64,000 nt of DNA from Tetrapyrgos nigripes (GCA_013368315.1 JAACJM010000190.1:1-64000), one strand, 5' to 3'; shown: positions 34,609-46,572, counted from the stretch's first letter. Notes: generated by a model from the sequence alone, not told the origin. Numbers and translations: made by a program.

Positions 34609-36240
34609 ATGAGCGGAAGCGGAATCCCTAGAATCACTAGATCTCGTACAGCCTCACAAAATCCCAGTCGCACTTCCTCTCCCCACATCGTTTGTCTCCG
34701 ACGTCCTCACGCACATTTTCCCCGAAACCAACAAGACTGCTACTTCTCGCACGAAAATCGGTGGGAATTTTGTGCAACCCATCCGTGTCCCAATTGACTC
34801 TCCATAAATAATCGACCCCTCTCAACCGAAGAACAAACAGTCGGTATTGAACCAGTTCTACTCTTCCAATCACTTCCATCAGAATCTACCACAGAAAACC
34901 CGAATCCTGTCAGAACCCCATCACCAACTCCGTCTCACGAACCAAACCCAAACAACGAAACTCCTCTAGAACCCCAAATCCCTCTCAACAGATCCCCAAC
35001 GGACAGTACTCCTAGTGCAGTTCAAGAACCTATCTCAGTCAACCCCTCACAACCAATCGACTTCCACTCCCTTCACGCCGCCCTCGAAATGTCCGAAAAT
35101 CCTGCCACAGCCGCTGCGGGAGGAACCCAAGCACCCCATGATGCCGCACCACCCGACGAAGATGCGCAGTCTTTGGCCTTCCCTAACATGACTACCAAAG
35201 AGCGAGGAGTAAAACCAGAGAAGTTCACAGGAGATCGGAATCAAACAAAGGATTGGATGGCCGAATTTAACAACTACCTCTGTCTCAACGACCAAGTCTA
35301 TCCTACCGAAGACGAAAAGATATCGTTCTTCTTCACGCTATTCTCAGGAGATGAAGCGAAATGATGGGCACATAATATGATGGTGAAGGTCTTCGAGGAG
35401 GAAGATGACTTCAGTGATAGTGATGAAGAATATGCGAGTACCGATGAAGACTCTTCCGCCTCGAAAGTGAAAAAGAAAACCTGGACTCTACGCGAGGTGA
35501 AACGAGAATTCCTACGAGACTTCAAACCCTCGGCTCGGGAAACCCAGGCCCAAACCAAGATAGAACATATTAGAATGGAAGGGATCCTGGCTGACATTGA
35601 TAAGTACAACTCTCAATTTAAATGATATGCTGATGATACTGGCTATAACGACAAGGCGTTAATGAAGTACTATCGAAAAGGACTTCCCCGAGGACTAGTC
35701 GACCGGATCTCCTACCTGTCCACTCAACCCAGAAATCTCGCGGCATTACAAAAGGCGGCGGTAAAACAGCACATGATTTGGTTAGAAAGGCAGGAAGAGA
35801 AAACCTCATGGAACAAACCAAGAAGAGAGGAAGGACAACCGAGTAGGAGGTCACAAGGGGCAGGAAGTAGTCGAACGAGAAGTATGGAAGTAAACGCCTT
35901 CCAAGACAACGCCCCAGGTGCATCTTCAATCACTAAATATCCACCGAAACTGACCCCCCAAGAAAGATATAGACTGAGGAAGGAAGGGCGATGCTTCAGA
36001 TGTCGGGGACAGGGACATATAGGGAATGATTGCCCTACGTTCCCCAGTACGCCTTTGACCACTCCCAACAACACGACTTGGAGACCCTCCATAAAAACCG
36101 CGACCGTCACGGAGACCTCGGATCCCAAGGTCAACACTACCACGGACAATATCTCAGAACTTACTACCAGAATCGGAGCACTATCGGGAGAGGAAAAGGA
36201 AGGACTACTAAAGAAGTTCATCACAGAATCGGATTTTTGA
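34609..36240 (+). pseudogene. gag of chromovirus B with N-terminal Cys/His module
   Basis: Begins ATG 34609. Residues about 1-62 are basic then form C-X4-H-X20-C-X4-C (VCLRRPH, WEFCATHPCPN). A Pro/Ser/Asn linker follows, then capsid (VKPEKFTGDRNQTKDWMAEF, TPQERYRLRKEG) and a CCHC knuckle CFRCRGQGHIGNDC near 36000, ending ESDF-TGA at 36238. In-frame TGA at 34795, 35362 and 35623; no TAA, TAG or shift. The 34795 TGA sits where A has Arg. The stop context GGATTTTTGAAT is shared with A and allows a -1 slip of TTT into pol. Confidence 0.85.
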
Positions 36241-39200
36241 ATACCTCCCCTGCCACGTCGTCAGGAGGAGGAACATGGACATATATACCAGTAAAACACA
36301 GGCAATACATGAGCCCTATACCCTTTCGTAAGCCACGATCCCCATCTGAATTAAGAATCACGGCAATCACTCGAAATCAACAGACCCCTTCAATAGAACT
36401 TAAAACCGAATTGATCGGGAAAGTAACTGGACGAAAAATCGACGCAACCGCCTTGCTAGACAGTGGGGCGGAAGGAATCATCATCAACGACACCTTTGCC
36501 CAAAAACATCACCTCAACCGTACTCCCCTAGAAAAACCATTTCCAGTTCGGAATGTCAACGGATCAGAAAACGTGATGGGATGGGTAAGACACTCCACCA
36601 TTCAAAAACTATGAATCTACAACGAAGACCATCAATCTCACCACGAGGAAACCGCCGAGTTTTACATCACTGACATAGGGGACCATGATATCATCTTGGG
36701 GACCGATTGGTTACGACATCATAATCCGGAAATCAATTGGACAACATCAGAAATCAACCTGACACGATGCCCCGACGCTTGTACATGAGGGAAAAAGGGT
36801 CCAGTACGAGCCAAAGCTAAGTCGACAACTTACCCTACGAAAACGAAACAATCTGAAGTAGTCGATCCCAGAACATACCATCGAAACTACCAAGTAACAT
36901 TCAAGGACATTGTAGGACCTCATAAAACAACACCACAATCAAAGATAGCCAGAAGACGCCGATCGCAACGGTCCAGAAACGTCCGACTGCAACGAATCGA
37001 CTTAGGAGCAGTACTTACCTCAGAAGATACAACTGGACAATGGGAGGTCCCAGGACAATGGAGTGAACTCGTTATGGAATACCTGGATACCCCGAGCGAC
37101 CCCGACGAAGATCTATCAGAAACCAAGCTAAGTATCCGAGCTGCCTTTTCCAAAGCACGTCGAAGCACTGAAAACGAATCCACGAACTCGCCGACCCCAT
37201 TAGAGGAACAGATACCCAAACATTATCACAAATACTTGTCGGTATTCAACAAAAAGACTTCAGAACGCCTACCCCAACGAAGTGACTGGGATCACGCAAT
37301 CGAGTTACAAGACGGTTTCCTACCACACACATGTAAAACATATCCTCTTTCTCCAAACGAACAATCCGAACTCGACACCTTCCTGAATGAGAATCTCGAA
37401 AAGGGATATATTAAACCATCAAAATCTCCAATGGCAAGTCCCTTCTTCTTCGTTAAGAAAAAGGACGGAAAGCTACGACCCGTACAGGATTACAGAGCAC
37501 TCAATAAAGGGACTGTGAAGAACGCGTATCCACTACCCCTCATCCCAGAACTAATCGACAAACTCAAAAACGCATACGTATTTAGCAAAATTGATCTACG
37601 GTGGGGATACAATAACATTCGTATCAAAGAGGGGGACGAATGGAAAGCCGCCTTCAAAACCAACCGAGGACTATTCGAACCGACGGTTATGTTCTTTGGA
37701 TTAATGAACTCGCCAGCGACCTTCCAAGCGATGATGAACACTATTTTCAAGGACCTCATTGACCAAGGGAAGATCGTTATTTATATGGACGACATTCTGA
37801 TATTCACCCATGACATAGTAGAACATCGGAAACTGATCCGAACAGTTCTGCAACGACTACAAGACAACGACCTGTACGCCAAACCCGAAAAGTGCGTATT
37901 TGAAGCAGACAAAGTCGACTTCCTAGGACTGATTGTCTCTCACGACACTTTGGCAATGGACCCGACCAAGGTAGCGGGAGTAGTTGAATGGCCAACACCC
38001 AAAACAGTGAAGGAAATACAGGCCTTCTTGGGGTTCGGAAACTTCTACAGACGCTTCATCAAAGACTTTTCGAAAATCGCACGACCTCTCTTTGATCTGA
38101 CGAAAAAGGACAACCATTGGTACTGGAGTTTAGAGGCCGAAAAAGCCTTTCAATCCCTCAAAACGGCCTTCACATCCAAACCTGTTCTACTAATGCCGGA
38201 TCACACGAAACCATACCGAGTGGAGGTCGATGCATCAGACTACGCAACAGGAGGAATACTTATGCAAACAGGGGAGGACGACCGATGGCACCCAGTCGCC
38301 TACATCTCCAAATCCCTCTCAGAAACCGAACGAAACTACGACATCCATGACAAAGAACTACTGGCAATCATACGAGCGCTAGAGACATGGAGGCATTATT
38401 TGGAAGGAGCCCCCCATACTATCGAAATCTTTACAGACCATAGGAACTTGGAATATTTCCAGACTAACCAGAAGCTCAGTCGACGACAAGCACGATGGGC
38501 GCTATTCCTCACACGATTTGAGTTTTCCCTCCTACATAAACCAGGAAGCCTCAACAAAGCTGATCCGTTGTCTAGACGGCCAGATCACAGAATTGGAACC
38601 GAGAACGACAACGCCGACAGGGTCCTCCTAGATCCCAAGTTCTTCCAAATCTGAGCGACCAGACAGGGAGCAGTAACCGCTATAGGGGACGTAGAACTCC
38701 GACGGAGAATCAAGGAATGCCCTACAAGGGACCTAGAGGTAGTAAGTGCCTTAGATGTCATTCTACGGAACGGACCACGTTCGCTGGTGAAGAATCTACA
38801 GGAATGGAACTACAAAGATGGAATCATCTTATTCCGAGGTAAAATCTACGTGCCGGCGGACAACGACCTCCGACGGGATATCGTAAAATTACATCACGAT
38901 TCCTTAGCAGCAGGACACCCCGGGCGATACAAAACTTACGAACTAGTCAGCAGAGAATTCTGGTGGCCCGGAATGTCAGTTTTCGTCAGGGACTACGTGA
39001 CTGGCTGCGCCAAATGCCAGGCGACGAAAACTAACAATCATCCTACTCGGATCCCCCTAATCCCCACCGAAATCCCAGAACAACCTTTTGGAACTATCAC
39101 TACCGACTTCATCACCGATCTTCCCGAATGTAAAGGGTTCAATGTGATTCATGTCACAGTCGACAAGTCAACCAAAACGGTCATCATAGCACCGTGCACA

Positions 39201-40157
39201 AAAACAATTGACAGTGACGGTACAGTAAATCTCCTACTTGACAACACTTGGCGACGTTACGGACTATGGGACAAAATGATATCCGATCGAGGACCGCAGT
39301 TCGCTAGCAAGGTCATGGCCGCGGTCCATGAAAAATTAGGCATAACTTCAGCCCTCAGTACCGCCTATCATCCACAGACCAACGGAGAATCGGAGCAATA
39401 CAACCAAGAACTCGAGCAATTCCTACGCATCTTCTGTAACTACCGACAAGAAGACTGGGTAGACTACCTACCTTACGCGGAATTCAGTCACAACACCAGA
39501 ATCCACTCGGCAACAGGAAAATCCCCATTCGAACTCCTACACGGATATCAACCCCGTTTCTTCCCATCATTCAATCCAACCTCTAACCTACCGACGGTAG
39601 AACAACGACTCGAAAACCTCAACCAACTCAGGGATGAACTCAAAGCGAGCCTGACGTCAGCTGCCGAAACTATGAAAACACAGCATGGAAACCATTCCAT
39701 GCCCTGGACAGGGTACAAGGTCGGAGATAAGGTACTACTCGACGGAAAGAACCTAAAGACAACAAGACCAAAAGCTAAGTTGTCCGATCGTCGTCATGGT
39801 CCATTCGAAATCATTGAAGTGATCAGTCAGGTTAACTACAAATTAAAATTACTGACAACCTGGCGTATACACCCCGTCTTTCATGCATCCCTATTAACGC
39901 CGTACGTTGAAACAGACGCTCACGGACCAAACTACCCTGAACCCCCCGCGGAGCTACTCGACGCAGACGAAGAATATGACGTCGAGATGATACTAGACTC
40001 AAAACCAACCAGGAATAGGAAAGGGACCCAGTACCTTATCAAATGGTTGGATTACCCCGACTCGGAAAACACTTGGGTACCTACGTCAAACCTGACCAAG
40101 GTAAAAGACATGATCGAAGAATTCCATCAGAAACATCCGCGAGCTTACCGACACTAA
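36030..40157 (+). pseudogene. pol of chromovirus B (PR-RT-RNase H-IN-chromodomain)
   Basis: One frame, -1 relative to gag, from the overlap to 40157. Protease ALLDSGAEG (about 36460); RT from KKKDGKLRPVQDYRALNK to [10 protein letters not shown] (37450-37810) with the first catalytic Asp in FSKIDLRWG; RNase H VEVDASDYATGG and HDKELLAI; integrase HHCC (HHDSLAAGHPGR...CAKCQ), catalytic Asp in TTDFITD, Asp in SDRGPQF, Glu in TNGESEQ; GPF-type module LSDRRHGPFEI; C-terminal chromodomain YLIKWLDYPDSENTWVP. Three TGA codons at 36612, 36786 and 38652 interrupt it; at the last A has CGA (Arg). Otherwise complete. Confidence 0.92.
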
Positions 40158-40317
40158 CGGCGTCTACTGTCACAACCTAACGAACGGCGACTTCGCCGCC
40201 TCCCACTACCACAACAAGAACTCGTTAAAAGGCAGATACATCGAAACCAAACGACAGAACAGAGTTCAACCACATCCTACCAATCCTCACCTCCCACCCA
40301 CACACCACACCTCCACC

Positions 40318-40863
40318 ATGACCACACCCATCGCTATCACAGTCTCAACTACCACCACAACGACGATCGACCCATTGACGGACAACACTGGGCGCTGCAG
40401 GTACGGTCAACGTTCAGGCCGACATTGCAGATTAAACGAGGGACACACGGGGAGGCATAGCGGGTGTAACCAATGCATCTGGCCAGGACACGAGTCGTCG
40501 AAACGATGCAGATTAGGGGCAGGACACTGGGCGAGATGCGCTACCTACCAATCTAGCCTCCGACCCAACGAACGGAATAACTTAGGATGGGGAGATGCGA
40601 GCACATGGGGAGGAAACACTCAGTTAAACTATGTCGACGACAACACCGGGTGGGGCACAGGGAATGGCAACGCCGACGGATGGGGTACATGGGAAGGAAT
40701 AGGATGGGGGGGACGCGAGTCAACCCTAACAGGATGGGGCACATTCCCCAACGACTTACCGGAAACCTGGCCGACTATCCGTGGTTTGGATAAAGGGATC
40801 AGGAAACAATGGACGAAGCAGTGGACCAAGTGGCTTCCGAGCTCCGGTGAAAGCTCGACCTAG
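40318..40863 (+). CDS. Accessory ORF after pol in chromovirus B: double Cys/His finger protein
   Basis: 181 intact codons between pol and the 3' LTR, start ATG 40318, stop 12 bp before the LTR. Residues about 24-82 hold C-X9-C-X5-H-X3-H and C-X10-C-X5-H-X3-C, exactly the spacing seen in element A (15058-15573), although the intervening residues differ. Then LGWGDASTWGG, Trp-Gly repeats, and a C-terminal basic helix ending LPSSGESST. No signal peptide or hydrophobic segment. It is free of the TGA codons that interrupt gag and pol of the same copy. Function unknown; zinc-dependent nucleic-acid or protein binding is my inference. Confidence 0.8.
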   Translation: MTTPIAITVSTTTTTTIDPLTDNTGRCRYGQRSGRHCRLNEGHTGRHSGCNQCIWPGHESSKRCRLGAGHWARCATYQSSLRPNERNNLGWGDASTWGGNTQLNYVDDNTGWGTGNGNADGWGTWEGIGWGGRESTLTGWGTFPNDLPETWPTIRGLDKGIRKQWTKQWTKWLPSSGESST

Positions 40864-40874
40864 AAGGGGGATAG

Positions 40875-41351
40875 TGTCATGAATCACCTTTCACCTCCTT
40901 CATTCCCTCTTCATTTTTCTTCTATTACTTGTTCACTTTTCATTCTATCACCTCCCATAAACCCATAAATACTAATTACTTCTCATCATCATCCATTCCG
41001 ATCTATGACTCACCTCTCCATTCCCTTTATCTCCATGGACATTCTCACATATATATTTCCTTACTTGATTCACATTCTTATCTCCTCCGATCCCTAGGTT
41101 CCATGGATATTCTCACCTATTCATTTCTTGCTTATATATATCGTAGATCTCGTAGCTAGATTCCTTAGTCTGTTCACTTCGTCTCCACTCCGCTCCCAGT
41201 ACAGTGCAGTGTTGAGTATAGTCAGCTACTCGCTCCCCTCTCGTCTCCATTACCTCTTTAATTCATCTCGTTCGTCTTTCATATCTTGTCAATCTATCTT
41301 GTTCGCTGTGTGACTTGGGTGGTTAATTGCTAAGTGACAACGTTCTTGACA
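40875..41351 (+). repeat. 3' LTR of chromovirus B
   Basis: About 98.7 percent identical to the 5' LTR. Most differences fit CpG decay, for example TTCGCC/TTCACC, CCGTT/CCATT and CTCAC/CTTGC (both derivable from CTCGC). Confidence 0.95.
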
Positions 41352-41710
41352 CTATCTATCTCTCTATTCTCAATTGATCTTGTCTTTGTGTGACTTGGGT
41401 GGTTTGTTATTAAGTGTATCAACGACCTTGACACTTGAACGAACTCCCTTACACCCATCTCACTACATTAAGTCTTTTTCCTGCCTATCTACTTGTCTTT
41501 ACTCTCAATATCCTTCTCCCTTTTCATTCCCATTCATTTATACTGCAAGCATTGTACTCCTCCTCTGCAATTCAAATACATTTCGATTGCCAGCAGATAC
41601 TACTTCAAGTAGACTGCAAAACCACTGTGTACTTCAAGTAACAGTGTAGCAACAATCGTCTTTTCCCTCATATATTCTTTTCATCCTGTCTACCACATTC
41701 TCTTGGATTC

Positions 41711-43384
41711 ACTTCAGACCCCCTGAGAGTCTGCCTGACTACGAACAACCTCCTCTTCCCCTTCCACTCTATCTACCACACACTGAGTACTGGTGCAGCC
41801 ATGCAGTAGGCATCCAGGCAGATCCTTGGAGTTACAATCGAAACTTCATCTGTACACATCGTTGGGTTTGGAAATTGGGACCAGGTGACATGATCCTTTC
41901 TATCTATTCATACATATGAGTCACCCTCAACCTCGATACTGAGGAAACTGTTGTTAGGATTACAGGAGCTCTATTCCTCAGAGAGTACAATTCAGACTAC
42001 AGCACACCGACCTCCTTTATCTTTGAATCCTCGTGGTGATTTAAAGGGCAGAAAGAAGGCCCTAAGAGATTGTAGAGACAGTATATGACAAGTCAGCGAA
42101 CAGAATCTGCAGACACAACTCTCCCCTGTGCAGACCATCCACACACTTATTGGCCCAAATTGAAACAAGATGCTTATTATATTGCAGATGACGAAGAAAA
42201 CCTGTGGAAGTTCTGCAGCAAACTATCATGTCTTAATAGATACAACAAACAGAGACTTCCTTCCAATGTTTCCCTTAGTCGAACATTTGAAGTTATAACT
42301 GATAATCAGGAACTGGAGATTTGAAAGGCACATCCCGTCATTGACTCCGAGACTGAACCAGACCAGGGAACATCTACCCCTACAAACACTCAACCGAATC
42401 CAGAATCCTCTTCTTTCGTACCACCTGATTTGTCTTCTGAATCGAATCCGTTACCAGATCCATCTTCTAATAATCCATCAACACCTCCCTGAGATCCTTC
42501 TCCTGATCCATCAGAACCAAACGATCCTTCCTCTCCTACAATTCTGACTACCAAAGGACCATCTGTAGCCCCTCATTGTCCAAACCCCTCCCTGTTTCCA
42601 GATCTATCAGATCCAGATGATTCAGTTATGTCTGACACAGCACCTAACGACTTTAATAGTACTTCTGAATGAGGAAAGAAGCCTGACACCTTCAATGGAG
42701 AACATGATGAGGCAAAGCAGTGGTTAGCCTTGTTCAACAACTACCTATGTCAGAACAAGGCCAAATACTTGACTGAGGACTCCAAGGTTTCCTTATTCCT
42801 CTCATTCTTCACAGGAGAGTAAGGAGGAGATTGGGCAACTCAACAAATTACAGAACAAGAGGATGATGAGGAGGATGTGAAAGTTAAACCAGATGAGAGG
42901 TGATGGACAACGTTAAAGGAAATAAAGGACAGGTTCAAAAAGGACTTCAAAGCCCTTGCTGCTGATGAGGTTGCACAATCTAAGGTCAAGAACGCTAGGA
43001 TGAAAGGAACAGACATTAGTAGTTATAATAGTATCTTTGATACCTATGGAGAAGAGTCGGACTACAGAGAAACAGCTCTCCTGGATTTCTATAAAGCAGG
43101 TCTTCCAGTAGTGGGAATGTGGTCAAAGTGGAAGGACTTTGACAAGTATAGGGAGAGGGTGATGGATCTCCATTTGAAATGGATAAACAAGAGAGAGAAA
43201 GAAGGACATTCAAGACCATTCTCTATGCCAAGGACGAACTCAGGTCTTTCCCAGGGATGGACAGTAGCAAGCGTAAATGCACTTATGAATACAGGACCAG
43301 GTGCTAACTCGTCCTTTATTCCTTTACCTAAACTGACGCCCAAAGAAAGGGACTGACTCCAAAAAGTAGGAGCCAACCCTCAGC
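41711..43384 (+). pseudogene. Pre-gag ORF and gag remnants of chromovirus A'
   Basis: 41711-42030 matches the pre-gag ORF of A (HRWVWKLGPGDMILS...LFLRE). 42085-42324 carries the C-X4-H-X23-C-X4-C module (LPCADHPH, WKFCSKLSCLNRYN). 42650-43360 is capsid (GEHDEAKQWLALFNNYL, GTDISSYNSIFDTY). Stops include TAA near 42820 and TGA near 42489, 42670, 42901 and 43355. The sequence breaks off before the zinc knuckle at about 43384. Confidence 0.8.
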
Positions 43385-43436
43385 ATCATCTTGCTTAAGT
43401 AGATTTTATTATTTTTACTATATCACAGCACAAACA

Positions 43437-43802
43437 CCCCAATACTGTTTGCTTTAGCAAAAATGGGCAGGATTGGATGGGACAGTGAGCGGGGCTTTAG
43501 GGGCAGGTCTGGCAGGTTTTTCCCATGACCTCTAGGAGATGCAGGCGTTCAGTAGGGCCCAGAATCTGCAATTTGAATAGGGGTAGTAGCTGTGGCTGAC
43601 TCAGAAAATGCAAAATAAATTCCCAGAGCCAGCGATGAAAAATGATATGGGGAGGTAAGGAGGTGTATTTTGGGTCACTGAATCCAAATATCAAATTATA
43701 TTTGCAATATCTGCAGTGGTTGCAAAGATATGGGCAAAATACTGTCCAAATATAGTCAAAGAGCAGAATAGGTACTGGCCATTGCATCAAATCAGCTCTG
43801 AT
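43437..43802 (+). repeat. Left arm of inverted-repeat element
   Basis: Pairs with 46208-46572 in inverted orientation. Confidence 0.8.
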
Positions 43803-45154
43803 CTTTATGTAGATTTGTCACAAAGAGGCGAGCACTTAGATAGCGATAATGAGGAGCTACGGGCTCGACTTGACTAACAGACAGCAGTAAGTACTGGAAC
43901 TGGTCCCAATGACGAAGAGTGTATTAAATACCTAACAGACAGCAGTAAGTACTGGAACTACAGTGCCCATCAGTAAAGGTGAAAGAAGTAATGAAAAGGG
44001 GAATACACACCTGGTCCCAATGACGAAGAGGTCAAGATGGGGAACCAGGTGTCAGGACAGGGTTTATATATGTAAAAGTAAAGCTGTAAGGGAGGCTGTA
44101 AGGAAAGCTGTAAAGAAAGCTGTAAAGAAGCTGTATTGAAGCTGTATCGGAGAAATGAAAGGTCCAGTGCATAACATGTGGAACAAGAGTCATATGGTGT
44201 AAAGATCTGAGGATATGGAGATAAGAAGAAATAAATAGTACCAAATATAGACGTCATGACAAGATTGGTATTATAGTGCATTTAGACACCCTGAAGCTGG
44301 GAATATAGCTTATTCTGTAAGGCAATTAAGTCCTGAGGAGCTATTCTCAAAGTAATGCTTGAAAATGATGGATACTGCATACTACAGTATTCAATATGAC
44401 TGTGGGGTATTTTGGGCTTCTGAATCCGAATATCAACTCGGATAGTCCATATCTGCCATGGTTCTCACACTATTTAATACATATCCCAAAACATAGATAC
44501 CTGTGGCACCTGCAAATATGTGGATGGCCACAGGCACCACATGCTATAGCATTCAATATGACTGTGGATATGTCTAGTAGGGTATTATGGGCCACTAAAT
44601 CTAAATATTCACTCATATAGTCCATATCTGCCATGGTTTCTCCGCTATTTAATGCTTACCCCTCAACATAGATACCTGTGGCACCAGCAAATATGTATCC
44701 TATAAAATTGGTTGAGTAGGTAGACAAGTGTTATTTAGTGCCCTGAATACGAATATAAAGTGATATATGCCATATATTCAACTTACAGGACTCAACTCTT
44801 AATTTATTCTCAAAAGAGCGAAAATAGTACTTTTTTGGACCATATCACAGGCCTATCTTATTCCAGAGGTTATCCTAGATACTGATACTCTGTATTCCAT
44901 CATCTAGTATCATTTCAAAGACAATAAGCTATCCATAATGCCTAGCATGTGTTCCAGCTACTTGCAGAAGCTTAAAGTCAGACTGAATTACATATAGTGA
45001 AACTTGTAGCACCTAAGCTTATATCTGAGCATGTCTTTCAGTGTGGATTACCAAACTGTCAATAATCATAGTATTATGGTAGAGGATGTTAGAAAAATAC
45101 TTATGATCCAAATAAAATAGCTGGAAGATAGGTATATGTCCAATGAAGGTGGAA

Positions 45155-46085
45155 AATAGTACTATTTTCGCTCTTTTGAAATTAACTTGAAAATTGAGTC
45201 TTGTAATTTGAAGATATGATAAAGAAAGCTTTATATTCATGTTTAGGGCATTGAATAACACTTTCCTACCCACCCACACTATTTTATAAGATCCATATTT
45301 GCAGATGCCACAAGTACCTATGTTTAGAGGTAAGCGTTAAATAGCAGAAGAACCATAGCAGATATAGGCAATACAGGTAAATATTCGGATTTAGTAGCCC
45401 AAAATACCCCAGTAGATATATCCAAAGCTATATTGAATGTCAGAGTATGCAGTGTCCATAGTCATCCCGAGATTTTGCCATTTTCAGAAATAATTCATAA
45501 ATAGAGTCTTGGAACTCGAAGATATAACAGATATGACTGCATATTTGTGTTGGGGGCACTTAATAACACTTATTTACTCACCCACACAATTTTATACTAT
45601 ACATATTTGCTGGTGCCACAGGCACCTATGTTTAGGGGTAAGTATTAATTAGCGGAAGAGCTGTGAGAGATATTGACTATCTGAGTAGACATTCAGGTTT
45701 AGCAACACAAAATATGCTAGTAGACATATACACAGCTATATTGAATGTCAGAGTATGCAGTGTCCATGGTCATCCCAAAATTTTGCCATTTTCAGAAATA
45801 ATCCATAAATAGAGTCTTGGAACTTAAATATATAACAAATATGACTACATATTTCTGTTGGGAGAACATAATAACACTCATTTACCCACCCATGTAATTT
45901 TATACTAGACATATTTGCTGGTGCCACAGGTACCTATGTTTAGAGGTAAGTATCAAATAGCGGAAGAACCGTGACAGATATGGACTATCTGAGTGCATAT
46001 TCAGATTTAGTGACCCAAAATATCCTAGTAGACATATCTATACCCATACTAGATGAAATAGCATGCAGTGTCCACAGCCATCCCA
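45155..46085 (+). repeat. Three tandem units of about 307 bp inside the inverted-repeat element
   Basis: Units end around 45462, 45768 and 46080, each with CAGAGTATGCAGTGTCCA-like ends, ATTTTGCCATTTTCAGAAAT, GGTGCCACAGGYACCTATGT and GAGTAT/TGGACTATCTGAG. Related units occur inverted in the left half (44370-44830). Confidence 0.8.
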
Positions 46086-46207
46086 ATTTTTGACATTTTT
46101 AAATATTAATTTGGGAATAGCTGCTCAGAATTTGATTCCCTAAGAAAATAAACGATATCCCTGGTTTCAGGGTGTATAAATGCACCATAATACCAGCCTA
46201 CACAAAT

Positions 46208-46572
46208 ATCAGAGCTGATTTGATGCAATGGTCAGTACCTATTCTGCTCTTTGACTATATTTAGACAGTATTTTGCCCATATCTTTGCAACTACTGCAGA
46301 TATTGCAAATATGACTCAATATTTAGGTTCAGTGCCTCAAAATACACCTCCTTATCTATCCATACTATTTTTTATCGCCAGCTCTGGGAATTTATTTTGC
46401 ATTTTCTGAGCCAGCCACAGTCCTTACCCCTATCTCAATTGCAGATTCTGGACCCTACTGAACACCTTCACCTTATAGGGGCCATGGGAAAAATCTGCCT
46501 GACCTGCCCCTAAGGCCCCGCTCACTGTTCCATCCAATCCCACCCACTTTTGCTAATGTGGACATATTGGGG
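46208..46572 (-). repeat. Right arm of inverted-repeat element
   Basis: Inverted copy of 43437-43802; a further partial copy of its outer end (CATCCAATCCTGCCCACTTTTTTGC) follows at about 46650-46690. Confidence 0.8.

Larger units (their letters stand above)
33578..41351 (+). mobile_element. Chromovirus B, young Ty3/Gypsy chromovirus
   Basis: 477 bp LTRs (33578-34054 and 40875-41351), TGTCATG...TTGACA, identical length and only about six differences. Target duplication CTATC at 33573-33577 and 41352-41356. Polypurine tract AGAAGGGGGA before the 3' LTR. It interrupts the 5' LTR of A'. Gene order: pre-gag ORF, gag with N-terminal Cys/His module, pol in -1 frame ending in a chromodomain, extra ORF. 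No frameshift was found; coding frames are broken only by TGA codons. Confidence 0.96.
43437..46572. mobile_element. 3.1 kb inverted-repeat (foldback-like) non-coding element
   Basis: About 365 bp outer arms, 43437-43802 and 46208-46572, are inverted copies (for instance GATTTGATGCAATGG and CAGATTCTGGRCCCTACTGAA appear on opposite strands) at about 85 percent identity. More inner blocks are inverted too (AAAAGAGCGAAAATAGTA at about 44813 against about 45180). No coding frame. It replaces the gag-knuckle/protease part of A', so insertion or associated deletion happened there. Sequence right of 46572 holds a second partial copy of the arm end (to about 46720). Candidate foldback or large MITE; no clean target duplication found. 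Confidence 0.6.

Noticed and set aside
34795..38654. UGA reassigned to Trp or Arg in element B
   Set aside because: Normal TGG and CGA codons are used throughout, host genes end at TGA, and sister element A has Arg at two of the sites; CpG decay is simpler.
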